The translations under genes were made by a program, and so were the position numbers. Below, piece after piece: positions 1-8,135 of a DNA stretch of 64,000 nt. The stretch lies in NCBI RefSeq assembly GCF_011303555.1, contig NZ_CP049868.1, positions 3,286,001 through 3,350,000 on the forward strand, read 5' to 3'. The stretch is from Pedobacter sp. HDW13 (GTDB taxonomy: Bacteria; Bacteroidota; Bacteroidia; Sphingobacteriales; Sphingobacteriaceae). Position 1 is the first letter of the stretch. Every line of letters starts with the position of its first letter. Under the pieces are notes generated by a model. It was not told the origin of the DNA. It did no database searches and was given only the letters and a program-made list of their open reading frames with translations.

Positions 1-101
1 AGCATAGTGCTTAGCAACAGCAATGAGCCGTGACTGCATGCGATTAAACACTAGCGCCATACAAACACTTTCATAACCGATAAAAGACAAATTATATTTT
101 A
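1..101. other. Left-edge sequence, no complete gene
   Basis: This short stretch lies upstream of the first operon. On the minus strand an ATG at 60-58 opens a frame that stays open to the window edge (20 codons, beginning MALVFNRMQS), which could be the start of a divergent gene. On the plus strand a frame from base 1 closes at TGA 31-33, which could be the tail of an upstream gene. Neither can be identified from so little sequence. Confidence 0.25.
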
Positions 102-1268
102 ATGAAAATAACAAATGTAGAAGCATTTTGGTTACGTTGCCCCATACCTGAGGCGAAACAACACGTATCAGATTATGGGCTGCTTACCAATTTTGATATG
201 ACCCTTGTGGTAATCACAACAGATACAGGATTGCAGGGCTTTGGAGAAGCCAAGGCTGCAGTAGGCTCTTCAGGCGTATGTGCTTCCATTGTAAACTGTA
301 TAGAAAACGAACTCAAGCCCGTATTGTTGGGCAAGTCTGTAAAAGACATTACCCGGCTTTGGGAAGAAATGTATAATGGAACAAGAGACCATTATGCATT
401 GTCGAGAGGAAGAAAATTCCCTATCCTTGGACGGCGGGGCCTTACGGTATCTGCCATGAGTGGGATCGATACCGCACTATGGGATTTGAAAGGCAAAATG
501 CTGAACGTTCCAGTACTTGATTTGCTTGGCGGTGCCTGCAGAGATAAAATGCCTGCTTACGCAAGTGGGGGGTGGGCAGACCTGGAACATATAGGCGAGC
601 AGTTGAATGGCTATGTGAGTAAAGGGTTTGGGGGAGTGAAAATGCGTGTAGGCGTAATGGATGGTACCGTACAGAAAAGTATAGATCGGGTAAAAGCAGC
701 CAGAGCAGCACTGGCGCCTGAAATTAAGTTAATGGTTGATGCACACGGCACGTTCAGCGTACCCGAGGCAAAGCAATTTTGCCGGGGCGTAGAAGATTGT
801 AACATCTATTGGTTTGAAGAGCCAGTTAGTCCCGACAATAGGAAAGGAACAGCAGAAGTAAGGGCTGCTACCCACATACCCATTGCCGCCGGCGAAAGTG
901 AGTTTACCAGTTTTGATATACACGATCTTTTGCAAATCAGGGCTATAGATGTTGTTCAGCCCGATGCAGCCATTATTGGCGGCATTTCAGAAGCTATGCG
1001 GGCCGGGCATCTGGCCAGTGTGCACCAGGTAGAGCTGGCACCACATTGCTGGGGCTCAGCATTTTCTTTCATGGCAGGGTTAACTGTAGCATTCGCAAGC
1101 CCCTCGGCAACCATTATTGAGTTCTCTTTAGGAGGAAACCCCATGATGTACGACCTGGTGAACGAACAAATTAATGTAATCAACGGCGAAATTGCCGCAC
1201 CTTCTGCTCCAGGACTGGGATTAACCCCTAACTGGGATTTTGTAAAACAGTTTAAACAGCCAGTATAA
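102..1268 (+). CDS. Mandelate racemase/muconate lactonizing enzyme family protein
   Basis: A cytoplasmic enolase-superfamily enzyme of 388 aa, the usual length. The N-terminal capping domain covers about residues 1-125 and the (beta/alpha)7-beta barrel the rest. Visible catalytic elements are the K180-x-R182 motif (GGVKMRVG), metal ligands D213 (VDAHGTF), E239 (WFEEP) and E265 (AAGESEF), and a barrel-end histidine H315 (APHCWG). These place it in the mandelate-racemase subgroup, whose members dehydrate or cycloisomerise sugar acids and lactones by abstracting a proton next to a carboxylate. The KxR motif and the His recall D-galactarolactone cycloisomerase and related acid-sugar dehydratases, but the substrate cannot be read from sequence. 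It leads a tight same-strand run with a VOC protein and a 2-hydroxyacid dehydrogenase, which suggests catabolism of a sugar acid. The start is ATG with an A/T-rich leader and no Shine-Dalgarno, normal for this phylum. Confidence 0.93.
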   Translation: MKITNVEAFWLRCPIPEAKQHVSDYGLLTNFDMTLVVITTDTGLQGFGEAKAAVGSSGVCASIVNCIENELKPVLLGKSVKDITRLWEEMYNGTRDHYALSRGRKFPILGRRGLTVSAMSGIDTALWDLKGKMLNVPVLDLLGGACRDKMPAYASGGWADLEHIGEQLNGYVSKGFGGVKMRVGVMDGTVQKSIDRVKAARAALAPEIKLMVDAHGTFSVPEAKQFCRGVEDCNIYWFEEPVSPDNRKGTAEVRAATHIPIAAGESEFTSFDIHDLLQIRAIDVVQPDAAIIGGISEAMRAGHLASVHQVELAPHCWGSAFSFMAGLTVAFASPSATIIEFSLGGNPMMYDLVNEQINVINGEIAAPSAPGLGLTPNWDFVKQFKQPV

Positions 1269-1279
1269 AATAATTAATT

Positions 1280-1768
1280 ATGGCAAAGGCACTTAAAATT
1301 AATCATGTAACGCTCATTGTAGATAATCTGGAAAAAGCAGGAGATTTCTACAGGCAGGAACTTGGCCTTGAGCCACTCCCTGCTTTTAAGTTCGATTACC
1401 CTGTAATGTTTTTCAGGTTTAATGATGAACAACAATTGCATATTTCGGAATGGGAAGACCGCACGTCATTTCGCGGGCATATCTGTGTACAGGTAGACGA
1501 TTTCAGCAGTATCTTTTTCCGCATGAAAGCGTTGAATGCCATTGATGTTAACCCCTGGGGGAAAGTGAGGGAATTGCCAGATGGAGCTATGCAGATGTTT
1601 GTACGCGATCCCGCTGGCAACCTGGTAGAAATTTCTTCAATACCTGGAGCTGAAGTAGACGAACGGATATTTAAAGATGAGCTTTATGAAGCAGGTTTAT
1701 ACGTTTCGAACAGGAACGATTTCAGAGGCTTAAAATCAGATGACGCTACTTTATACCATAAAAAGTAA
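1280..1768 (+). CDS. VOC (glyoxalase/dioxygenase fold) family protein
   Basis: A 162-aa cytoplasmic protein of the vicinal-oxygen-chelate superfamily, with two beta-alpha-beta-beta-beta units. Candidate metal ligands sit at the family positions: H9 (INHVTL), H54 (QLHISE) or H67 (RGHICV), and E117 (NLVEIS). The DPxGNxVEI signature (residues 110-118) is typical. It begins 11 bases after the upstream enolase-superfamily gene, and its stop codon overlaps the ATG of the following dehydrogenase, so translation is probably coupled. Members include glyoxalase I, dioxygenases, epimerases and isomerases. The substrate is unknown, and a role on an acid-sugar or keto-acid intermediate made by the neighbours is inference only. 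Confidence 0.88.
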   Translation: MAKALKINHVTLIVDNLEKAGDFYRQELGLEPLPAFKFDYPVMFFRFNDEQQLHISEWEDRTSFRGHICVQVDDFSSIFFRMKALNAIDVNPWGKVRELPDGAMQMFVRDPAGNLVEISSIPGAEVDERIFKDELYEAGLYVSNRNDFRGLKSDDATLYHKK

Positions 1769-2703
1769 TGAAGAAAAACGTATTGTTACTCGAAACTATT
1801 GCCGAAGAAGCACTTTCGCTGCTAGCCGAAAATGCGCATGTATTCAAAGGATATGAAGCAGGTGGGCTAAATGAGGTTTTGGGAAAGGTAGAAATACATG
1901 CCGTTATTACCAGGGGGAAGGGGCAGATTGATAAGCCTTTAATGGATGCCTTTTCTAATTTGCAGGTGGTAGCCAGGTGCGGCGTGGGACTTGATAATGT
2001 GGATGTGGCTGAAGCGACAGCAAGAAAGATCAGGGTAGTTAATGCGCCGGGCAGTAATGCAGCCACTATTGCAGAACACACGCTCGCTTTAATGCTGATG
2101 GCAATGCGTAATTTATATCAGTCGGTAGAAAGGGTTAAACAGGGTGACTGGAACTGGCGTAACCAATATGCAGGAGATGAACTGAATGGCAAAACGCTTG
2201 GTATATTGGGCATGGGAAATATAGGGAAACGGGTGGCCAAACTAGCTGAGGCTTTTGGTATGAAGGTATTTTACTGGAGCAGAACAGCACGACAGCTGCC
2301 TATGGATGAAGTTTTAAAACAATCAGATATAGTAAGTTTACATCTTCCCTTAACTCCCGAAACGAATGAGATTATCGGGGCTAAGCAACTGACGTTAATG
2401 AAACCTGGATCATTCCTGATCAATACCGCAAGGGGCGCACTGATCAATCATGAGGCGCTTCTCGATGCGTTGAATGCAAATACCATTGCCGGATTTGCAG
2501 CAGATGTGCTGCCCGATGAACCACCCGTAGAGAGCCTTTCGGTTGTACAACATCCGCACGCAATTATTACCCCTCACGCAGCCAGTCTTACAGCCGCTAC
2601 CTACCAGCGGATGTGCTTGCTTACCGTGAAGAATGTACTTGCCATACTTGGTGGCGGGCAGGCTGATTTAAATAGTGTATATAACCGCGATTCCTTTATT
2701 TGA
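1768..2703 (+). CDS. D-2-hydroxyacid dehydrogenase, NAD(P)-dependent
   Basis: A 311-aa cytoplasmic oxidoreductase of the phosphoglycerate/formate dehydrogenase family. The split catalytic domain surrounds a Rossmann domain with a GxGxxG fingerprint at residues 148-153 (GMGNIG). Catalytic residues are visible as R222 (TARGAL), E251 (LPDEPP) and H270 (ITPHAA). Length and architecture match short members such as glycerate, hydroxypyruvate or 2-ketoacid reductases. It lacks the C-terminal ACT domain of SerA, so dedicated serine synthesis is unlikely. The ATG overlaps the previous stop by one base (TAATG), so the three-enzyme run is almost certainly one operon. It may reduce or oxidise a 2-keto/2-hydroxy acid formed from the substrate of the upstream enolase-superfamily enzyme. 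Confidence 0.92.
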   Translation: MKKNVLLLETIAEEALSLLAENAHVFKGYEAGGLNEVLGKVEIHAVITRGKGQIDKPLMDAFSNLQVVARCGVGLDNVDVAEATARKIRVVNAPGSNAATIAEHTLALMLMAMRNLYQSVERVKQGDWNWRNQYAGDELNGKTLGILGMGNIGKRVAKLAEAFGMKVFYWSRTARQLPMDEVLKQSDIVSLHLPLTPETNEIIGAKQLTLMKPGSFLINTARGALINHEALLDALNANTIAGFAADVLPDEPPVESLSVVQHPHAIITPHAASLTAATYQRMCLLTVKNVLAILGGGQADLNSVYNRDSFI

Positions 2704-2724
2704 TAACCATTAATCCCTAATAAA

Positions 2725-3582
2725 ATGAATAATTTTTGTGTTGGTTTATTATTAACCCTGAGTACAGTTCTTTGCTGTGCGCCATCTACGCAAAAGGCTA
2801 AAAAGCCACTCGTTGTTTTTGTGTGCGGCGATCATGAATATAGCGGAGAAGAAACGCTGCCCATTATTGCTGCCGAACTGGAAAAGAACTATGGCATGAG
2901 GGCCGTTGTACTCAAAGCATCTCCAGACCACAATAGCGAAGAAAATATTCCCGGACTGGAAATATTAAAAGAAGCAGATTTAGCTGTTTTCTACTTGCGG
3001 TGGCGAAGACTTCCCGCCGAACAACTTGCGCACATTGAAACCTACCTGAAGTCGGGAAAACCAGTAATGGGCTTTCGTACCACTACACATGCATTTAATT
3101 TCCCTAAGGGGCACCCCAGCGAAAAATGGAATGCTTTCGGTGAGTTCGCGTTAAATGCGCCTCCGGGCTGGGGCGGGAAAGCTAAACATACACACTATGG
3201 CCATAACAGCAGCACCGATGTGAGCATTGCTCCTGCGGCATCAAACAATCCTATTCTTACAGGCGTAGCAAAAGATTTTCACGTTCGCTCTTGGTTGTAC
3301 CATGTAGTGCCCGATTATCCCACAAAAGGATCAACAACATTGCTTACAGGCAAAGCCGTAAATCCTGATAGAGCCGCCGTAGAAAATCCGGTAGCCTGGA
3401 CAGGTACCAATACTTTCGGTGGAAAGGTTTTTATGACCACGATGGGGCATCCCGAAGATTTCAGAATTGAGGCTTTCCAACGCCTTGTAATTAATGCCAT
3501 TCATGATGAACTGGGCTTAAAAGTGCCAAAGAAATGGAAAGGTAAAATGGATATCCAGGTACCATACCGTGTAGCTAAGTAA
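2725..3582 (+). CDS. Secreted ThuA domain-containing protein
   Basis: A 285-aa exported protein with an N-terminal hydrophobic signal (residues 4-18). A Cys-Cys pair at 17-18 might serve as a lipobox, but the -1 residue is atypical, so lipidation is uncertain. The body is a ThuA/class I glutamine-amidotransferase-like domain (VVFVCGDHEYSGEETLP near residue 30; MGHPEDFRIEAFQRL near 235). ThuA proteins have been linked to trehalose and other sugar metabolism in rhizobia. In Bacteroidota and Planctomycetota they are usually secreted and sit beside PVC-type haem proteins, as here: the next gene starts 12 bases downstream. The biochemical activity is not established. Confidence 0.88.
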   Translation: MNNFCVGLLLTLSTVLCCAPSTQKAKKPLVVFVCGDHEYSGEETLPIIAAELEKNYGMRAVVLKASPDHNSEENIPGLEILKEADLAVFYLRWRRLPAEQLAHIETYLKSGKPVMGFRTTTHAFNFPKGHPSEKWNAFGEFALNAPPGWGGKAKHTHYGHNSSTDVSIAPAASNNPILTGVAKDFHVRSWLYHVVPDYPTKGSTTLLTGKAVNPDRAAVENPVAWTGTNTFGGKVFMTTMGHPEDFRIEAFQRLVINAIHDELGLKVPKKWKGKMDIQVPYRVAK

Positions 3583-3594
3583 ACCTGCTTAAAG

Positions 3595-6500
3595 ATGACG
3601 AGAATAATAAAGATCAGCCTGTTGTGCCTCATCGTGGCAATACCCACAATGGTGATAATAAACGCCTTTAAATACAAAGCCTCGCCGCTTGTTATGGCTA
3701 AAGGCACACGTATTGCCCTGATTGGCAATAACCTGGGGTCGAGAATGATCAATTACGATAATTTTGAAACAGAATTGCAGCTTCGTTTCCCAACGCACCA
3801 ATTATTTATTCGTAACATGTGTAACCCGGCAGAAACGCCCGGTTTCAGACCTCATGCAAGCAGAAATTCTCCCTGGGCTTTTCCCGGTGCAGAAAAGTTT
3901 CAGGTAGAGCGGGCTAACCTTGTTAAAAGAAAAGATGCAGGCGGTACATTAGAAATGGAAGATCCCGGAGAGGGCTTTTTTGAAACACCCGATCAATGGC
4001 TTACCAGGTTAAAAACAGATGTAATCATTTCCTTTTTTGGGTTTAACGAATCTTTTGAAGGGAAAGCGGGGCTTGATAACTATAAAGCCGAACTGGATGC
4101 CTTTATTAAATGGACGCTGAAACAAAAATATAACGGCACTTCAGGGCCACAGCTCGTCATCGTATCGCCCATTGCTTTTGAAAACCTTAAGGGTAAAACC
4201 AAATATGATTTGCCCGATGGTAAGCAGGAAAATGAAAACCTGCTACTGTACACCAATGCAATGAGAGAAGTGGCTGCTGCAAATAGGGTTCGCTTTGTTG
4301 ATGTATTTAACCCGACACTAGAATGGTATAAAAATGCCTCAAGCCCATTAACCATTGATGGGTCTCAACTAAACGAAGAGGGTTATAAAAAACTCGGGGT
4401 CTTGCTTGCAGATCAGATTTTTGGAAAAAACGCAGCCGAAGCAGAAACGAACAGGAAGCTAGTGCATGATGCTGTAATGGAAAAAAACTGGATGTGGCTA
4501 AATGATTTTAAAATCCCTAACGGAGTGCACGTGTATGGTCGCAGGTATAAACCTTACGGGCCTGATAATTTCCCGGCAGAGATAAAGAAGATTCGCGAAA
4601 TGACGCTGATCAGGGATACTGCCGTTTGGCTGGCAGCAGCTAAAGGACAGAAAATGGATATTGAGGCAGCTGATAAGCATACCACCGTTTTGCCAGAGGT
4701 AAAAACCAATTATACACCAAGTAAAAAAAATGGCAATCTTAAATACCTGATCGGGCAGGAAGCAGTAAACAGTTTAACTGTGCCGCCGGGGTTCAAAGTA
4801 GAATTATTTGCCTCAGAAACCGAATTCAGCTTTTTGGCCAAGCCCGTGCAGTTGTCATTTGATAACAAAGGGCGCTTGTGGGTGGCGGTAATGCCTACTT
4901 ATCCACAATATAAGGTTGGAGACTCAAAGCCTAATGACAAGATCATTATTCTCGAAGATACCAATAACGACGGCAAGGCCGATAAACAAACCGTTTTTGC
5001 CGATGGCCTTCATTTACCGCTTGGCTTTGAAATTGCGGCAGAAGGGGTATATGTTGCCCAGGGAAATAATTTTATTCTGCTTACAGATACCGACGGGGAT
5101 GATAAAGCTGATAAAAAGGAGATTTTGCTCAGTGGTTTTGATGATCACGATTCTCACCACAGCAGCCACGCGTATACAGCAGATCCCTCGGGAGCCATTT
5201 TTTCAGGAGAAGGCGTATTTCTGCGCACCAATATAGAAACTTCTTACGGACCTATTTATGCCACTAATGGCGGCTTTTACCGGTTTGACCCACGACGCAG
5301 GAAATTAGAGCGTACGGCGCAAATGGCTATTCCTAATCCATGGGGCATTACATTTGATGATTGGGGGCAACCTTTCTATGCCGAAACCTCCAGTCCTGAT
5401 TTTCGTTGGATGCTTCCCGGAACAATCTTACCCCGATACGGACAGGCTAACCATAAGTCGAAACAACTGATAGAGGAAAAGCAGCTTGTAAGACCTACAT
5501 CAGGCATTGAATTTGTATCCAGCCGCCATTTTCCCGATGAATTTCAGGGAGACTTCCTGATTAATAATACCATTGGTTTTCTGGGAACCAAACAACATAC
5601 TTTGGAGGATGATGGTACTGGCTATAAAAGCCATTTTCGCATGGACCTGCTGGTGAGTAATGATCCTAATTTTCGACCGGTAGATCTGGAGTTTGCACCT
5701 GATGGTTCTTTGTATGTTATAGATTGGCATAATGTGCTCATTGGGCATATGCAACACAATGCCCGCGATCCCCTGCGTGATCATTCGCATGGCAGGATTT
5801 ACCGCATTACTTATCCTTCAAGGCCCCTGGTAAAACCTGCTAAAATAGACGGAGCCAGCATTGAAGAGCTGCTTGATTATCTTAAACTACCAGAGTACAG
5901 AACCCGTTACCGCACCCGCAGAGAGCTGAGGGGGCGCGATGTTAATCAGGTGTTGGCTAAACTGAAAAGCTGGGCTGCAAAGCTGGATACCAACGATACC
6001 AGATATGAACATCATTTACTCGAAGCGCTTTGGGTAAGCTGGGGGATGAATAAAGTAGACCAACAGCTTTTAAAACAGCTATTGAAAGCCAAAGACTATC
6101 ATGTAAGGGCTGCGGCTACAGAGGTGGTACGTTATACCGGGCATCAACTGCCCGACCAGGCAAACTTGCTGATGGAAGCCGCCAGGGATAAAAATAGCAG
6201 GGTAAGGTTAACAGCCATTGCCGCTGCCTCGTGGATAGGCAAAGAAAAAGGACTTCCGGTTTTAGCCGAAGCAAATAAATTGCCTTTGGATAGCTGGATG
6301 TTGCCGGCTTACCAGACAGCCGTAGCGCATTTGAACGGCAGAAATGTAGAAGAGGAAAAAGAAAAGAAAGAAAAAACGGCACTTACAGGCATTGCACTTG
6401 CCTTGTATAACGAAGGAAAAATTATTTATAATAAAGAGGGCTACTGCAAAACCTGTCATCAGGCAGACGGTAAAGGACTTGCTATTGCAGGCTTTCCGCC

Positions 6501-6816
6501 ACTTACACCTAATAATTGGGTAAATGGAAACGATGACCGGCTGATTAAACTGGTGCTGAAAGGCGTAATGGGCCCAATAGAGGTGAATGGCAAAAAATAT
6601 CCCGGCCAGGTTCCTATGACGCCTTTCGGCGGATTGCTGAAAGATCAGGAAGTAGCGGCAGTGCTCACCTATATTCGTAACTCGTTTGGGAATAAGGGTA
6701 CTGCAATTTCGCCCGATAAAGTAAAAGCGATAAGGAAAGCCACTCAAAATAAAAAGGATTTTTACTCACCAGAGCAATTATTGAAAGAGCATCCTATGGA
6801 AAGTATTAAGAAATAG
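3595..6816 (+). CDS. SGNH-like/PVC-type beta-propeller dehydrogenase with C-terminal cytochrome c
   Basis: A 1073-aa exported fusion protein. Residues 7-25 form a signal or membrane anchor. Residues about 37-275 resemble an SGNH/GDSL hydrolase, but the block I nucleophile position reads GNN (44-46) rather than GDS, and block V reads DGSQL (255-259) where a catalytic His is expected, so the triad looks lost. Residues about 390-760 form a membrane-bound-dehydrogenase-like beta-propeller with Asp-rich calcium-type loops (TNNDGKAD, TDGDDKAD). A HEAT-like helical region follows (about 790-910). A cytochrome c domain has the haem motif C951-K-T-C954-H955. This order is characteristic of PVC-type haem-binding proteins, thought to oxidise carbohydrates in the periplasm and pass electrons to the respiratory chain. 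It follows the ThuA gene by 12 bases and ends the operon. Substrate unknown. Confidence 0.88.
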   Translation: MTRIIKISLLCLIVAIPTMVIINAFKYKASPLVMAKGTRIALIGNNLGSRMINYDNFETELQLRFPTHQLFIRNMCNPAETPGFRPHASRNSPWAFPGAEKFQVERANLVKRKDAGGTLEMEDPGEGFFETPDQWLTRLKTDVIISFFGFNESFEGKAGLDNYKAELDAFIKWTLKQKYNGTSGPQLVIVSPIAFENLKGKTKYDLPDGKQENENLLLYTNAMREVAAANRVRFVDVFNPTLEWYKNASSPLTIDGSQLNEEGYKKLGVLLADQIFGKNAAEAETNRKLVHDAVMEKNWMWLNDFKIPNGVHVYGRRYKPYGPDNFPAEIKKIREMTLIRDTAVWLAAAKGQKMDIEAADKHTTVLPEVKTNYTPSKKNGNLKYLIGQEAVNSLTVPPGFKVELFASETEFSFLAKPVQLSFDNKGRLWVAVMPTYPQYKVGDSKPNDKIIILEDTNNDGKADKQTVFADGLHLPLGFEIAAEGVYVAQGNNFILLTDTDGDDKADKKEILLSGFDDHDSHHSSHAYTADPSGAIFSGEGVFLRTNIETSYGPIYATNGGFYRFDPRRRKLERTAQMAIPNPWGITFDDWGQPFYAETSSPDFRWMLPGTILPRYGQANHKSKQLIEEKQLVRPTSGIEFVSSRHFPDEFQGDFLINNTIGFLGTKQHTLEDDGTGYKSHFRMDLLVSNDPNFRPVDLEFAPDGSLYVIDWHNVLIGHMQHNARDPLRDHSHGRIYRITYPSRPLVKPAKIDGASIEELLDYLKLPEYRTRYRTRRELRGRDVNQVLAKLKSWAAKLDTNDTRYEHHLLEALWVSWGMNKVDQQLLKQLLKAKDYHVRAAATEVVRYTGHQLPDQANLLMEAARDKNSRVRLTAIAAASWIGKEKGLPVLAEANKLPLDSWMLPAYQTAVAHLNGRNVEEEKEKKEKTALTGIALALYNEGKIIYNKEGYCKTCHQADGKGLAIAGFPPLTPNNWVNGNDDRLIKLVLKGVMGPIEVNGKKYPGQVPMTPFGGLLKDQEVAAVLTYIRNSFGNKGTAISPDKVKAIRKATQNKKDFYSPEQLLKEHPMESIKK

Positions 6817-7215
6817 AAAATTCGTATACTAAAACAACGTTAAGCAATTAGAAGGTACAACTCATTCAGAATTTAAGCTTTGAGTTTTATCCCAATTTAA
6901 GGCAGGATTAATTGCTGTAATATTGCCGACAAATTAAGGGTAAGTTCGCAGTAAGTCCGCATATAAATCGCATTTCTTTGGTTAAATGCGGTTTATATGC
7001 TTTAAAGATGAACGGGAACAGCTGCTCTTAATTTGGCTATAATAGTTGTTCCGGTTCGTAATATTTTAGTGATGAAATAATGTTAAATGGTTCTTTTTAA
7101 GTTGTTTTTGATGTTTTGTGTTCCTTAAACCAGATTTTTTTAAACTAAACAATTAAGCCATCGGGTAAATTCTCAGTCTACTGCTTATAAATACCGAACT
7201 TAAACTATTTATGAG
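6817..7215. other. Intergenic region with a hairpin repeat
   Basis: This non-coding gap of about 400 bases separates the operon end from the next gene. Its only clear structure is the hairpin repeat at 6941-7000. The remaining 200 bases before the next ATG are A/T-rich and probably hold a promoter, but I see no good match to the Bacteroidota -7 motif TAnnTTTG. No ORF is credible. Confidence 0.6.
6941..7000. repeat. Dispersed hairpin repeat, copy 1
   Basis: A 17-bp stem (6959-6975 with 6984-7000, one non-Watson-Crick pair) closes an 8-base loop and is preceded by an 18-base lead beginning TAAGTTCGCAGTAAG. The first 25 bases match the element at 11057 at 23 positions, and that copy also folds. 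The two copies bracket the 7.2-11.0 kb gene pair. It could work as a terminator for the upstream operon, although no long U tract follows, or be a REP-like dispersed element. Confidence 0.7.
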
Positions 7216-8051
7216 ATGAGAAAAATGTACCTGGCTTTTTTTGCTTCCACTTTATTTATATCTGCATTTGCCCAAAAATCAAGCGATCGGAAAGGAAACC
7301 TCGCCCCGGGTGGAATTCGTATTGATGGCCATATTACAGAATGGAATGGATTGCCATTTACCGAGAATAAACGGACCAATTTAGATTATGTGCTGGCAAA
7401 CGATGAGAAAAATTTATATCTCGTTATTAAATCGAAAGAACAGGCCAGTATATCTAAAATTATGCTCGGAGGGATCAGTTTTATCATCAATACCGATGGC
7501 AGGAAGAAAGATAAAGATGCTTATTCAATTACCTACCCATTGGTTAAAAGAGCAGGCAGGGGGCACAGGGCTTTGGTGCAAACCGGGGTGGTTTTGGTGG
7601 CGGCCAAAATCGTTCGGAACAAACTACTGCTCAGCGAGATTCAATTGCACTTGCTTTGCATAAAACCCAATTAGAAACAGTTAAAGAAATAAAGGTGCTG
7701 GGCTTTAAAGCTATTCAGGATACTTTAATTTCTATTTATAACGAATACAGCATTAAAACTGTTGCTGTTTTTGATGATGCTGGCGTATATACCTACGAAT
7801 TATCTGTACCGCTTGCTCAGCTGGGTTTAAAAAGCAGCGATGCCAAAGAGATTGCCTTTCAAATTAAGCTGAATGGTTTAATTGCCGGTTCATTTGGCGG
7901 CAGAAATGGAGGAGGCAACGGCGGCGGCTTTGGTGGCGGTGGCAACCGGGGTGGTAGCGGAGCAAGAACCGGAGGGGGCTCAACCAATTTTCAGGATTTA
8001 ATGCTACCTACCGATTTCTGGGATAAATACACATTGGCAAAAAATAAATAG
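7216..8051 (+). pseudogene. Secreted glycine-rich protein, frameshifted
   Basis: The reading frame is split by a frameshift. The N-terminal frame from ATG 7216 has a signal peptide (LAFFASTLFISAFAQ, cleavage near residue 19) and an IDGHITEWNG segment like the carbohydrate-binding 9-like domain of secreted proteins. It stays sensible to about base 7555. The downstream frame carries the rest, starting with a glycine/asparagine-rich stretch (GFGANRGGFGGGQNR), then an alpha/beta region and a second Gly-rich tail ending TDFWDKYTLAKNK. The frames join exactly if one G is added to the run at 7559-7563, giving about 278 aa. The neighbour downstream is a Gly-rich outer-membrane barrel, so the two may be partners. 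Function unknown. The lesion may be a sequencing error, real decay or programmed slippage. Confidence 0.8.
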
Positions 8052-8135
8052 CATCATTTTATACAAAAATGATCTGCACTTTTTGTATTAACCCCACTCC
8101 AACCAATTACTGCTAAGGCAACGCGCTAACCAAAC

